DNA of 64,000 nt from Dyella sp. BiH032. GTDB taxonomy: Bacteria > Pseudomonadota > Gammaproteobacteria > Xanthomonadales > Rhodanobacteraceae. Below are positions 26,839-35,664 of this stretch, in pieces. The position numbers were made by a program, and so were the translations under genes. Numbering within the stretch: position 1 is the first letter of the stretch; every line of letters starts with the position of its first letter. The stretch is from positions 62,001-126,000 of the forward strand of contig NZ_CP134868.1 in the NCBI RefSeq assembly GCF_031954525.1. Reading direction: 5' to 3'. The notes under the pieces were generated by a model. That model made no database searches. It was given only the letters and a program-made list of their open reading frames with translations, and was not told the origin of the DNA.

Positions 26839-27170
26839 GTGCACCCGTTTTGGCAGCGGAAACTGCGCTTGGCTTGGACGGAATAAAGACGCGTGCGAGC
26901 TTGGAGACGTGGGCAGGATGCCCCGCCGGCTGAAGCTCCACGCCAGCGAATACAAGGAGTTCAGGAAGCGCATCCCAAGGGAGCGGGATACGTCGCGCGC
27001 TTGAGGCAGGAGCCACTGCGCGAGATGGCGAGCGGAGTACGGCGCATGTGCCCATGGAAGGCCGACTGGAAGTACCGATCGCGTTGAGAAGGACGGCAGC
27101 GCGATCGCATCACCGCTACTCACCCAGGACCGGGCTGAGGGCAAATTGCAAACCACAAAGGGGATTTACC
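26839..27170 (+). other. Spacer between the adhesin and traT, with a possible tiny ORF
   Basis: No gene of normal size is supported. A 28-codon ORF at 26918-27004 (MPRRLKLHASEYKEFRKRI) is preceded by GGCAGG and is basic and helical. It may be the remnant of a longer gene, since the following bases are open in other frames but not family-like. No terminator for the adhesin gene is evident. Confidence 0.25.
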
Positions 27171-27902
27171 ATGAATCTGATCCGCGGCCTCTTTCTCGCC
27201 GTTGCACTCGTCACCCTCGGCGGTTGCGCCGCTGGCCAGGTGGCCATCAGCAAGCGCAACCTCGAAGTCCAGAACAAGATGTCCGAGACGGTCTTCCTGA
27301 CGCCCTCGGCAACCAAGACGGTGTTCGTCGACGTGCGCAACACGTCCGACAAGCCCAACTTCAACTTCGGCACGCAGCTCAAGTCGATGCTGCAGGGTCG
27401 CGGCTATACGCTGGTCGACGATCCCGAAGCTGCCCAGTACCAGTTGCAAGCGAACGTCCTGCAGGTCGGCCAAGTCAGCCAGACTGCGGCGCAGGCCGCG
27501 ACGGTCACCGGCTTCGGTAGCCCGCTGGATGGCGCCATCGCTGGTGCAGCCACGGCTGCAGCGCTGAACGGCAACCTGAGCGGGCGCAGCATCGGCGCCG
27601 TAGGCCTCGCAGCTGGCGCTGCCGACTTCATCGCCAGCAACATGGTGAAGGATGTCTATTTCTCCGCCATCGTCGACGTGCAGGTGTCCGAACGCACGAA
27701 GGCCCCCGTGCACGTCAATGGCGAGCAGAACCTCAAGCAGGGCACCTCCGGCGGCGACCGGGTGACGTATGACGAGCAGACCAACTACAAGCGCTACCGC
27801 ACCCGCGTCACCTCCACTGCCAATAAGGTCAACTTGAAGTGGGAAGAGAGCGAGCCCGTTTTGAGTTCCGGGATCGCGCAGAGCATTGGCGGCATGTTCT
27901 AA
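27171..27902 (+). CDS. traT: TraT-like surface-exclusion lipoprotein
   Basis: 243 residues. The lipobox VTLGGC (Cys at 20) marks an outer membrane lipoprotein. The body matches TraT: AISKRNLEVQNKMSETVFL, a glycine/alanine hydrophobic stretch (SIGAVGLAAGAADFIASN), and DVYFSAIVDVQVSER. TraT blocks entry of related plasmids into a cell that already carries one and can raise serum resistance. AAGG lies about ten bases before the ATG. An intrinsic terminator follows at 27958. It is the first transfer-associated gene after the adhesin cargo. Confidence 0.88.
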   Translation: MNLIRGLFLAVALVTLGGCAAGQVAISKRNLEVQNKMSETVFLTPSATKTVFVDVRNTSDKPNFNFGTQLKSMLQGRGYTLVDDPEAAQYQLQANVLQVGQVSQTAAQAATVTGFGSPLDGAIAGAATAAALNGNLSGRSIGAVGLAAGAADFIASNMVKDVYFSAIVDVQVSERTKAPVHVNGEQNLKQGTSGGDRVTYDEQTNYKRYRTRVTSTANKVNLKWEESEPVLSSGIAQSIGGMF

Positions 27903-27957
27903 GCGCTAGCACCGCATTTGCAGCGCTGTTTCCCCCTGTCCTCAGTGCTGCAAACCT

Positions 27958-27994
27958 GCCCGGGCGGCCTTCGCGCCTCCCGGGCTTTTTTTTT
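27958..27994 (+). terminator. Intrinsic terminator after traT
   Basis: GCCCGGG (27958-27964) pairs with CCCGGGC (27979-27985), extended by an inner GGC/GCC, and is followed by nine T residues (27986-27994). A strong rho-independent terminator that separates traT from the HAD and relaxase genes. Confidence 0.92.
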
Positions 27995-28006
27995 GTGAGG
28001 CTCACG

Positions 28007-28084
28007 ATGGCTTTCCTCAAAGCGTTCCTCGATGTCTTCTTGCTCGTCCTACTGCGCCACTCGCAGTCGAGCCACCGGCCATGA
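28007..28084 (+). CDS. Possible 25-residue leader peptide coupled to the HAD gene
   Basis: ATG at 28007 gives MAFLKAFLDVFLLVLL followed by a basic/polar end. The first 16 residues are hydrophobic, so it could sit in the membrane. Its TGA overlaps the ATG of the next gene (ATGA at 28081), and GTGAGG precedes it. It starts right after the traT terminator. It may be a leader that couples translation to the HAD gene. The evidence is only the overlap and position. Confidence 0.3.
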   Translation: MAFLKAFLDVFLLVLLRHSQSSHRP

Positions 28085-28542
28085 CACCGAAGTGGCCGGG
28101 CCTTCGGGGGCACCCGGTCCTGTTTTGCGATGTGGATGGCGTGCTACATCACAACCAATCAGGGACGTTCTGTTGGCTTCCGGAGTTTCACAGCATCCTC
28201 GATGCGTGCCCGTGGCTAGACGTGGTGCTATCCACGAACTGGCGCACCGGCAGCCGCGCCTTCCTGCTGCAGCAACTTGACATGAGTCGCGCCGAGACAT
28301 CGCACCTGGCAGAGCGCGTGCGTGATGTCACCGGACCGGAGTTGAGTGGGCGCTACAAACGACATGACGAGATCGTCGCCTTCGCGCGAAGTCGGGGCGT
28401 GCACCGGTTCGTTGCCCTCGACGACGCGCCCTTTCCACCCACGTGTGAGTGGGTGTTCCGGACGAATCCGGACGAGGGCATAGGCGGTGACCGTTGCCGC
28501 GAGGCCCTGGAGTTCATCCAGCGCTTGTTGGCACCCGCGTAG
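28081..28542 (+). CDS. HAD-superfamily hydrolase (RNA-repair-associated HAD type)
   Basis: 153 residues. HAD motifs are readable: FCDVDGVLHHN (DxD, motif I, near 17-19), LSTNWR (motif II) and FVALDDAP (motif IV, the metal-binding acids). The small all-in-one form without a big cap resembles the HAD domain found in Swiss Army Knife RNA-repair proteins, and it would act as a Mg-dependent phosphatase. The substrate cannot be told. It is coupled to a tiny upstream ORF and precedes the relaxase by 101 bases. As a transfer-region gene it could process nucleic-acid ends or simply be cargo. Confidence 0.7.
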   Translation: MTPKWPGLRGHPVLFCDVDGVLHHNQSGTFCWLPEFHSILDACPWLDVVLSTNWRTGSRAFLLQQLDMSRAETSHLAERVRDVTGPELSGRYKRHDEIVAFARSRGVHRFVALDDAPFPPTCEWVFRTNPDEGIGGDRCREALEFIQRLLAPA

Positions 28543-28610
28543 GAACTGGGAAACACGGGCGCAAGACCCTGTCCTTTCGAGAACGGAGCCAGTCTCGCGG
28601 ACGACAGAAT

Positions 28611-28633
28611 GCATTGCATACGGTATGCAACGC
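28611..28633. promoter_or_regulatory. Near-perfect palindrome upstream of the relaxase gene
   Basis: TTGCATAC (28614-28621), one central G, then GTATGCAA (28623-28630), with further GC/GC pairing outside. It abuts the relaxase ribosome-binding site AGGAG. A dyad of this size could be an operator for autoregulation by a DNA-binding protein or part of the transfer origin. No nick site can be recognised by eye. Confidence 0.5.
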
Positions 28634-28643
28634 AGGAGCGACA

Positions 28644-31445
28644 GTGCTTCAGTTCTTGAGGAAGATTCTCGGCGGGGGCAACCTCGCCGCGCCCCCGCCT
28701 GCTGCGGTAGCGGCTCCGAGCGGGCCAGCGCCAGGCGCGGCACCTGCAAGTGGCCAAAGCGCGGCAGGCGGAACGCCGTCGCCGGCAACCAACACGCTCG
28801 CGCCCGCCGTGCCGACGTCAACCGCGCCCTTGTTCAACGGGCAGCCGATTCCAACTTACCCGGACGTCGGTCTTGCGGTTCCTTCGGCCCCACCTGAGGT
28901 GCTGGTGGAGAGTCAGCAGAGCCTCGTCGACGATCTGCACCGGACCTCGGGTCTGTCACACGAAGAGTTCAAGCGGATCTTCCTGCCGGCGGTATACGAG
29001 TACGCCCGGTACGTGCATCTCCTTCCGGCGTCCGAAACGCACCATCACTACGGGCAGGGTGGCTTGTTCCGGCATGGGCTGGAGTGCGCCTTCTTTGCGG
29101 CCCTGAAGTGTGAGTCAGCGGTGTTCGCCCTGGATCACCCGCCGGTTGTCCGCAAGCAGCTCGAACCGCGCTGGCGCATCGCCGCGATGCTGGGCGCCAT
29201 GATCCACGACATGGGCAAGCCCATCGTCGACGTGGGCGCCCTGGACGCGAGTGGCAACCTGAGCTGGAACCCGCACACGTCGTCCCTGTACGACTGGCTC
29301 CAGACGCACAACCTTCCGTACTACAACATTCACTGGCGGCCTGGCGCTCGACACAAGCGCCACGAGGCGTTCACCGGCGCGCTCGTGTATCGAATCTTCC
29401 CTCAGACCACATTGGATTGGCTGGGCGCTCACTACGGCCAAGAAGCGATCGACGCAATGCTCATGGCCCTGAGCGGTGGCGTCGATCCGCGCAACCCGCT
29501 GTGCGCAATCATCAAGGCAGCCGATAGCGCCAGTGTTGAGCGCGACATCAAGGAATCGCGTAAACGCCAGGCCTCCGCTGGCATGGGTGGGTCTCGTGGC
29601 CTTGCCGCGCGTGTCGTCCGGACGATCCACGATCAGATCGAGAGCGGCGAATGGGTCATCAACAACGTCGACAGTGGGATCTACATGACTACGGAAGGTG
29701 TCGTGGCGGTGTATCCGAGCGTCCTGGCGAACGTAATTGGCCTCCTGAAGGACGCGGGCGAGACGTCCTTGCCCACGGACGTGCAGAAGATCGTGACCGT
29801 CCTATTGGACCACGGAATGGTGCGACCCAACGTCATGCCAGACGGTCGCCAGTATCAGAACTGGAACCTGGGTATCCACATCGAGGATCGTGGTAAGACG
29901 ACTATCGCGCCGGTACTCGGCGTGGTGTTCACGCGTGACGAGGTCATCCCCAGCTCGATCGTTCCTCCGAAGGCACTGCTGGTTGACGTGTTCGACCCGC
30001 AAGGCAAGGTGATTTCGAACGGTGGCGTCTCCGTGGGAGCTGACAATGCATCGGCGCCTGTGACGCCATCAGCACCGGCGGCGCGTGCCACGCCAGGAGA
30101 AGCCGCCCCGGGGTCTGGCGACGTTCCGAGTGCTGTTGCGAGCACGCAAACACCCGCCGACGGCCCCCACGCCACCGTTGCAGGAGGCGAGGCGTCAGTG
30201 GCAACCGCGCCGATGGGGGGAACCGATAGCGCGGCCGGCGATCCACCGCGCGATCGTTGGGGTTCGATCATCGCGGGCGGCGCCCCTGTACCAGGAGCAG
30301 CCGGCACACCGCTCCCGGAGCTATCCACAGCAAATGTCCCAGCGCCTGAAGCCACAGCCACTGCGGTGGCTGCAAATGCGCCGAGTCGTAACCGTGCGAA
30401 GCAGTCCGAGCCCAAGCCGGCCATTGCGGCAGCGGCACCATCAACTGACGACGGAGATGACGTCCCCGGCGACCACGGCCTTCCGGCTGCGCTCGCGTTC
30501 GATAGCGAGCCAGAAGACAGCGATGAAGACGTCGCGGAACCTGCATCTGCGCAGACCGAGGAAGCGGGTCAGGGCATCGAGGTGCGTGATCGGCGCGTGG
30601 ATCGTGACCTTCGAGACGAGGAGGTGCGTCAGGCGCAGGCACGGGCTGCCCGAACCGACTGGCCACCCGCATCACCGGAACTCGCGCGCGCATGGTTCGA
30701 GCGGACCGAGAACATGGGAGCTGGCATCTACGTGCTCGCCCTGGCTGATCGCATCCGCGACGGGACTCTCAAAGAGGGAACGCACGTGTTTGAAGAGGGT
30801 GCCCACCTGCACATTGCCTACCCAGTAGCCGTCAACAACCTTGGTATTCCTCCGGGCGATCTGATGAAGCTGCTCGAGAAGAAGGGTTGGATGGTGCGCG
30901 ACCCGAAGTTCGCAAACCGAAGCACCGTGCCGCTGCAGGTCGGAGGCCAGACGATCAACGCGATTCGTTTGTCGGAAGAGGTGACGGAAGCAATGCGCCT
31001 CCTGCTGCCTATCGCGGTGCAGACTTCAAAGGGCCTCCAGGCGGGCGTTCTACCCATGGGCCCATACATCCCGGCTACCGTCGCTGCCTTGATCAAGAAC
31101 CCTCGCGCGATGGAGCCATCCGATGGGCCGCATCTGCGCCTGGCGTTCGACGACTTCATGGGCGAGCACCTGGAGCAGAACCAGATCTTGGCGGACGACA
31201 TCGCACCCAAGGAATGGCGCGCGCTCCTCAAGCAGTTCGCAAAGCAACATGACCTGGTCGGTTCGATCTTCCAGTTGCACATGCAGGCCACGGCGGACGA
31301 GAACGCCTACCTGATCGACTCGCGGGGCACCAATGCGTTGTCCTCGCAGTCGTCCGTACCGCTCGTGAAGAACGCGAGCTGGGATCGCGACTTGGACATG
31401 CGCGCCGCGGCAGCGAACGTGGCGGTAAAGGAGCTGAGTGCATGA
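28644..31445 (+). CDS. traI: MobH-class relaxase (TraI_2 domain)
   Basis: 933 residues from GTG at 28644, with AGGAG seven bases upstream (28632-28636). After a Pro/Ala linker, the TraI_2 domain carries the MobH signature: ETHHHYGQGGLFRHGLE at about 131-147 and the metal-binding HD in AMIHDMGKP (188-189). A long disordered middle (about 450-650) leads to a C-terminal TraI_2_C-type domain (residues 665-770, LARAWFERTENMGAGIYVL). The enzyme nicks the transfer origin and pilots the strand into the recipient. MobH relaxases are typical of SXT/R391-like ICEs and large IncA/C-type plasmids. The stop overlaps traD by four bases. Confidence 0.88.
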   Translation: MLQFLRKILGGGNLAAPPPAAVAAPSGPAPGAAPASGQSAAGGTPSPATNTLAPAVPTSTAPLFNGQPIPTYPDVGLAVPSAPPEVLVESQQSLVDDLHRTSGLSHEEFKRIFLPAVYEYARYVHLLPASETHHHYGQGGLFRHGLECAFFAALKCESAVFALDHPPVVRKQLEPRWRIAAMLGAMIHDMGKPIVDVGALDASGNLSWNPHTSSLYDWLQTHNLPYYNIHWRPGARHKRHEAFTGALVYRIFPQTTLDWLGAHYGQEAIDAMLMALSGGVDPRNPLCAIIKAADSASVERDIKESRKRQASAGMGGSRGLAARVVRTIHDQIESGEWVINNVDSGIYMTTEGVVAVYPSVLANVIGLLKDAGETSLPTDVQKIVTVLLDHGMVRPNVMPDGRQYQNWNLGIHIEDRGKTTIAPVLGVVFTRDEVIPSSIVPPKALLVDVFDPQGKVISNGGVSVGADNASAPVTPSAPAARATPGEAAPGSGDVPSAVASTQTPADGPHATVAGGEASVATAPMGGTDSAAGDPPRDRWGSIIAGGAPVPGAAGTPLPELSTANVPAPEATATAVAANAPSRNRAKQSEPKPAIAAAAPSTDDGDDVPGDHGLPAALAFDSEPEDSDEDVAEPASAQTEEAGQGIEVRDRRVDRDLRDEEVRQAQARAARTDWPPASPELARAWFERTENMGAGIYVLALADRIRDGTLKEGTHVFEEGAHLHIAYPVAVNNLGIPPGDLMKLLEKKGWMVRDPKFANRSTVPLQVGGQTINAIRLSEEVTEAMRLLLPIAVQTSKGLQAGVLPMGPYIPATVAALIKNPRAMEPSDGPHLRLAFDDFMGEHLEQNQILADDIAPKEWRALLKQFAKQHDLVGSIFQLHMQATADENAYLIDSRGTNALSSQSSVPLVKNASWDRDLDMRAAAANVAVKELSA

Positions 31446-33358
31446 GTGCAGCCGTATTCCGCTTTGAGGACCCCTTTCGTCCGGTCTACGAGTACTACTC
31501 AACCGCTGCCTGGGGCGCCGCACTTGCCATCATGGCGCTCATGGGTGTCACCTCGGATATTCGATCACCCGCATTCGTCGCCTTCGCCTCGTTTTGCTTG
31601 ATGATGCTGATCGTGCGCGGACGGCACGCGCTTCGTCGGTACCGACAACAGAAGTTTCTCGCCGGCGTGGGTGTCACTTTCCAGTCCCGCCAGGAGCTCA
31701 ACGATCGCGTCGCATTGAGTCAGCGGACCATTTTTCTGGGTTATGGCTTTGACTGGACGCAGGCGGAATGCCAGCTCACCCACATGCTGCGGAGACAGGA
31801 CCCACAACGTCTGTCCGCACCCGACCAACCTGCAGATGCGTTCATGGGTCAGCCGTGGATCCATGGGATCGGCATGGAGCGCGAGCGCCCTATCGAAATT
31901 CCACTTGATCACACGGCCGGCCACATTCTGCTGGTCGGAACGACGCGTGCGGGTAAGAGCCGTATGCTGGATACGATCATCCACCAGGCCGTAGCGCGCG
32001 GCGAGGCTGTGCTTATCTGGGACCCGAAGGGTGACAAGGGCCTGGCCGAGTCCGCGTTGCAGGCGTGTCACCTGCAGGGCCGCCCCACTGATTTCGTGTT
32101 CTTCCACCCCGCGTTCCCAGAGACGAGCTGGCGTATCGACCCGCTCAAGAACTTCAACCGCGCCACCGAGCTGGCCACGCGCATTGCCTCGCTAATTCCC
32201 TCTGAGACCGGTGCGGACCCATTCACGGCGCACTCGTGGATGATCTTGACCAACCTGATCGAGGGCCTATTGCTGATCAACTCGAAGCCGACGCTGCGGC
32301 TTCTGAAGCGCTTTGTGGACAGCGGCCCAGAGTGGCTCGTCGTACGTGCCTGCGAAGCGTACTTCGACAAGCACCTGCCCACGTGGCGCGAAGACGTTAA
32401 GGGCTACCTCAAGGCTGCGAAGGGCACCGACGACCTGAACGTCGCTATCGCCTACTCGCGGTTCTACAAGGCGCTCGTGCAGAAGACAGCGCCGAGCGGC
32501 GTGCTCGAAGGCCTCATCAGCGACCTGGAACACGATAAGGCGCATCAGCAGAAGATGACGGCCAGCTTGACCCCGGTCCTGACGATGCTCACGGCCGGCA
32601 CATTGGGCGACTTGCTGTCGCCTGACACGTCGGATCTGGACGACAAGCGTCCCATCACGAACTTCGCCAACATCATCCGCAACGGGCAGGTCTGCTATTT
32701 GGGTCTCGACTCCATGTCGGACAGCATGGTGGCGTCGGCGATCGGCTCGATGTTCATTTCTGACATGACCTCCGTGTCGGGTGACCGCTACAACTATGAA
32801 GACAACGTCGACTTCATCGAATTCATCAAGCGGCGCGGCGAACAGCTGGAGCGCGAGCGGTCGCCCCACAAGCTTCGCCCCGTCACGCTGATCATCGACG
32901 AGGCGGCCGAGCTGGTCAGTGACAAGCTGATTCAGCTTCTCAACAAGGCCGGCGGCTCAGCCATTCGCCTCGTCGTGGCCACCCAGACGTTCGCCGACTT
33001 CGCGGCCAAGGTTGGCAGCGAGACGAAGGCGCGCATGGTGCTCGGCAACCTCAACAATAAGATCGTTCTGCGCACTATCGACGGCGGCACGCAGGAGTAC
33101 ATCGCCGAGACGTTCCCGACCACAGTTGTTCGCCACATCGAGTACTCGCAGGCTACAGATGCGAAGTCCGACACACCGGGCGCCTTCGGGTACAAGATCA
33201 CGGAGGCGATGAAGGAGACCGAGGCGCCGATGGTTGCGCCGGACGTGTTGGGTTGCTTGCCAAACCTGGAGTTCTTCGCCCAGGTATCCGGCGGACGGCT
33301 CGTGAAGGGCCGAATCCCGATTCTGAAAGATGCTCTCGAAATGAAGAAAGCCGCATAA
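31442..33358 (+). CDS. traD: Conjugative coupling protein TraD (type IV coupling ATPase)
   Basis: 638 residues. Two N-terminal membrane helices (AAWGAALAIMALMGVTSDI, then AFVAFASFCLMMLIV) anchor it in the inner membrane. The motor domain has Walker A LLVGTTRAGKSRMLD (about 155-170) and Walker B VTLIIDEAAELV (about 480). It brings the relaxase-DNA complex to the secretion channel and pumps DNA using ATP. The ATGA overlap with the relaxase gene matches their partnership. This is the TraD family of MobH systems. No channel (VirB-like) genes are in the window. Confidence 0.9.
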   Translation: MSAAVFRFEDPFRPVYEYYSTAAWGAALAIMALMGVTSDIRSPAFVAFASFCLMMLIVRGRHALRRYRQQKFLAGVGVTFQSRQELNDRVALSQRTIFLGYGFDWTQAECQLTHMLRRQDPQRLSAPDQPADAFMGQPWIHGIGMERERPIEIPLDHTAGHILLVGTTRAGKSRMLDTIIHQAVARGEAVLIWDPKGDKGLAESALQACHLQGRPTDFVFFHPAFPETSWRIDPLKNFNRATELATRIASLIPSETGADPFTAHSWMILTNLIEGLLLINSKPTLRLLKRFVDSGPEWLVVRACEAYFDKHLPTWREDVKGYLKAAKGTDDLNVAIAYSRFYKALVQKTAPSGVLEGLISDLEHDKAHQQKMTASLTPVLTMLTAGTLGDLLSPDTSDLDDKRPITNFANIIRNGQVCYLGLDSMSDSMVASAIGSMFISDMTSVSGDRYNYEDNVDFIEFIKRRGEQLERERSPHKLRPVTLIIDEAAELVSDKLIQLLNKAGGSAIRLVVATQTFADFAAKVGSETKARMVLGNLNNKIVLRTIDGGTQEYIAETFPTTVVRHIEYSQATDAKSDTPGAFGYKITEAMKETEAPMVAPDVLGCLPNLEFFAQVSGGRLVKGRIPILKDALEMKKAA

Positions 33359-33376
33359 GGAATGCAGAGGAATTTC

Positions 33377-33928
33377 ATGGAAACGACCGCACCTACCGCC
33401 ATCAGCCCACCGGACGAAGCGCAGATCCTTCTGAAGCGCGCGCTCGACGGGTTGCGGATGACAGACATTGCCGCATTGCTCTTTAGCCGTGTGCCGCGCC
33501 TGCGCGACGTGGCTCTGCGGCTGGCCTGGTTCATTCCTCCCCATATCGTCTATCCCTTCACTCACAAGAGCCTTCTCAGCCACTTCCTCGAGGAGGCCAT
33601 TCCCGCTGCCTCCAAGGAAGAGGGCGAAGCCGCGGCGCGCACATTCATCAACCTGGTGCTCGCGAACGTCAGCCGCTTGCTCGAGCTGGAGATCTCGATC
33701 GGTGGACGGCGTTGGGATCCGCGCTGCGATGCACCGCTGCAGGAATGGATCGAGCGGAACGGCGAGCCGGTCATCGCACTCCTACAAGGGGACGGGTTCG
33801 AGCTTCAGTCGCCGCGCCGGTTCGCCGCAGCGATCGCATATCGTGTCTTGGATCCGGACGACATGCATGTGCTCGCGGCGTCCGAGAACGACCTTGAGTA
33901 CGACGTCTTCAGTGAGTGCGCGGCATGA
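33377..33928 (+). CDS. Hypothetical transfer-region protein
   Basis: 183 residues. An ATG at 33362 is possible, but the ATG at 33377 has AGAGGAA seven bases upstream. The sequence is helical and soluble, with a Pro/aromatic segment (LAWFIPPHIVYPFTHKSLL) that could touch the membrane. A fairly acidic C-terminus (ASENDLEYDVFSE) follows. I recognise no family. It lies between traD and the DUF4400 gene with an ATGA overlap at its end, so it is part of the transfer operon. Confidence 0.65.
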   Translation: METTAPTAISPPDEAQILLKRALDGLRMTDIAALLFSRVPRLRDVALRLAWFIPPHIVYPFTHKSLLSHFLEEAIPAASKEEGEAAARTFINLVLANVSRLLELEISIGGRRWDPRCDAPLQEWIERNGEPVIALLQGDGFELQSPRRFAAAIAYRVLDPDDMHVLAASENDLEYDVFSECAA

Positions 33929-34578
33929 GCTCAACAGCCACAGGTCGCGAACTAACCCTCTGGAAGTGGGGGCTCATCTTCATAGCCTGCTGGACTATGG
34001 CCTACGTCTTCTTCGTCAAGGAAGAGTGGCTAGTTCGCCAGGTGGAGGAGGAGAGGGCGCAGACGCGTGTTGTCCTCGGTGAGGGAGCCGCGGCGCGCGC
34101 AGAGAGGAACGCTCGCTCGGTCTGGGAGGCGACCTTCGTGCACTCCCACGTGATTGAAGCCACCTTCAAGATCATGGAGCCAGGCAAGGAGGTTGACGAC
34201 ACGGACGCGAAGGTCAACGGGTTCCTAAGCCCTCTGAGGGACTGGGCAGCCGGGCGTATGCGCGTGTGCTGGACACTCCTGTACCAGCTCTTCGTCCGTG
34301 TTGCGGTCGCGTCCACCTGGTGGACTTATGCTCTCGTGGTGGCCGTGCCGTTTATCGTTGACGCATTTGTGTCGCGCAAGATCAAAGCCGCTGGCTTTGG
34401 GCTCACTTCGCCTCACATGTACGTCCTCGGACGACACGCCATGTTCTCGATACCTCTGGGTGCCTTCCTTCTCCTTCTGTCGCCTGTTCAGCTGCCGGCG
34501 ACGCTGACCCCAATCCTGATCGTGCTGATGAGCATTGCTCTTTGGACATCGATATCGATGTTCGCTAAGCGCGCCTAG
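33925..34578 (+). CDS. DUF4400-type inner membrane protein of conjugative elements
   Basis: 217 residues. One N-terminal membrane helix (WGLIFIACWTMAYVFFV) is followed by a periplasmic part. Three C-terminal helices then appear: VASTWWTYALVVAVPFIVD, AMFSIPLGAFLLLLS and LTPILIVLMSIALWTSI. Arrangement and position after traD match DUF4400 proteins of ICEs and plasmids. A transfer role is generally assumed for these but not defined. Its start overlaps the preceding stop (ATGA). A conserved-looking SRKIKAAGFG loop lies before the last helices. Confidence 0.75.
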   Translation: MSSTATGRELTLWKWGLIFIACWTMAYVFFVKEEWLVRQVEEERAQTRVVLGEGAAARAERNARSVWEATFVHSHVIEATFKIMEPGKEVDDTDAKVNGFLSPLRDWAAGRMRVCWTLLYQLFVRVAVASTWWTYALVVAVPFIVDAFVSRKIKAAGFGLTSPHMYVLGRHAMFSIPLGAFLLLLSPVQLPATLTPILIVLMSIALWTSISMFAKRA

Positions 34579-34868
34579 TGATCGCCCAACATTTCGGAGT
34601 GACCAGTTCGATGCCCAAGATTCCAGCAGCTCTGTTCCACACCGTAGGTGACCTGCGTGTCCTTCTACAAGGTGTTCCCGACAATGCGCGCCTGACCATC
34701 TCATCGTTGCCTCGTCGGCTCCAGCGTGATGGACATGATGTCTTGACCTCCGTAGACGGAGGAGACCTGAGTGAAGGTATGGTGCGTCCAGAGCACCGTC
34801 ACCTGGTTACTGACGTCTGCATTTGCGAAGTCAACGTGATGAGGCCCGGTACCTCGGTGTCAAAGTGA
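34578..34868 (+). CDS. Small hypothetical protein
   Basis: 96 residues from a GTG overlapping the previous stop (TAGTG); an alternative ATG is at 34611 (MPKIPAALFHTVGDLRVLL). The middle reads like a small regulatory fold (FHTVGDLRVLLQGVPDNARL), but no family is recognised. It is the last gene of the transfer operon before convergent minus-strand genes, with a hairpin terminator at 35008. Confidence 0.45.
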   Translation: MIAQHFGVTSSMPKIPAALFHTVGDLRVLLQGVPDNARLTISSLPRRLQRDGHDVLTSVDGGDLSEGMVRPEHRHLVTDVCICEVNVMRPGTSVSK

Positions 34869-35007
34869 CGATCGCTCTGAATGCGGAAGACGAATGGCGC
34901 CACGGGGGCCGATCATCTCCGCGCCAGGAATAGCACTCGGGCCCTTTGCAAGGTGCAGGTCACAAATCCCTCAGGCCGCAATAATCGGTCAACCCGATAC
35001 GAAGAAA

Positions 35008-35028
35008 GCCCGCCAGTTTCGGGCGGGC
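35008..35028 (-). terminator. Hairpin terminator between convergent genes
   Basis: GCCCGCC (35008-35014) pairs with GGCGGGC (35022-35028). On the minus strand a T-rich tract (TTTCTTC) follows, so it best terminates the minus-strand gene ending at 35059. It may also act weakly on the plus-strand transfer operon. Confidence 0.6.
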
Positions 35029-35058
35029 CTTCCGGGGTGACATGCCCTGGGGGTGAGG

Positions 35059-35580
35059 TTAGTCGTCCGACGACCAGTCAGAGTTAACGCCATTGCCAAC
35101 ACACGCGTCGCTGTCGCCGCGTTCGTCCCAACTGTCGCGATCATCAGCGCCCCGGCAGGAATCGCTCGGATCGTCCCGGTGGTCGCGTTCCTCGGCCAGA
35201 GCTTCCCCTACCACTGCACCCGCTAAAGATCCGCCGGCGAGCGCGCCGGCAAGCGTGCTATGGGTCGCCGCGGCCACTACCAGCGAGGTTGTGAAGTCAT
35301 CGCCGTCACCATCCCGCGAGCGCGATGCTTCAATCCGCTGCGGCGGTACGGGCTTGCGGAGCAGCGCCTCGCCGGCCGCCGCGCGGCGGTCCATAACCCG
35401 AATCTCGCCCTCGCGTGTCTCGATGGCCGAGCGATTGCCGTTTTTCGCAGGCTCAGAGCCTGTGGGCAGCACGCCGGCGGCTTTCGCGTCGGCAAGAGCG
35501 CCTACTCCCTTCGCGAGAACAGCGCCCAAGGCGATGCACAAGTAGGGCAGGGCTTCGATGAATCCAAATTCCTTGAACAT
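35059..35580 (-). CDS. Hypothetical membrane-associated protein with acidic tail
   Basis: 173 residues from MFKEFGFIEALPYLC, chosen because GGAGGT precedes that ATG by a few bases (a longer start at 35592 is less likely). One N-terminal hydrophobic helix (ALPYLCIALGAVLAKGVGAL) is followed by a charged central part. A small glycine/alanine segment (STLAGALAGGSLAGAVVG) that could be a second helix comes next. The C-terminus is dominated by Asp, Ser and Arg (DSWDERGDSDACVGN). No family is recognised. Confidence 0.55.
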   Translation of the reverse strand: MFKEFGFIEALPYLCIALGAVLAKGVGALADAKAAGVLPTGSEPAKNGNRSAIETREGEIRVMDRRAAAGEALLRKPVPPQRIEASRSRDGDGDDFTTSLVVAAATHSTLAGALAGGSLAGAVVGEALAEERDHRDDPSDSCRGADDRDSWDERGDSDACVGNGVNSDWSSDD

Positions 35581-35664
35581 GGTTACCTCCATGGTTGCGG
35601 CGGCTACACGCAGTGCGCATCAGGGCGTCGGCGTAGACGCAAAGACAGTGATGAGAAAGTAGGG

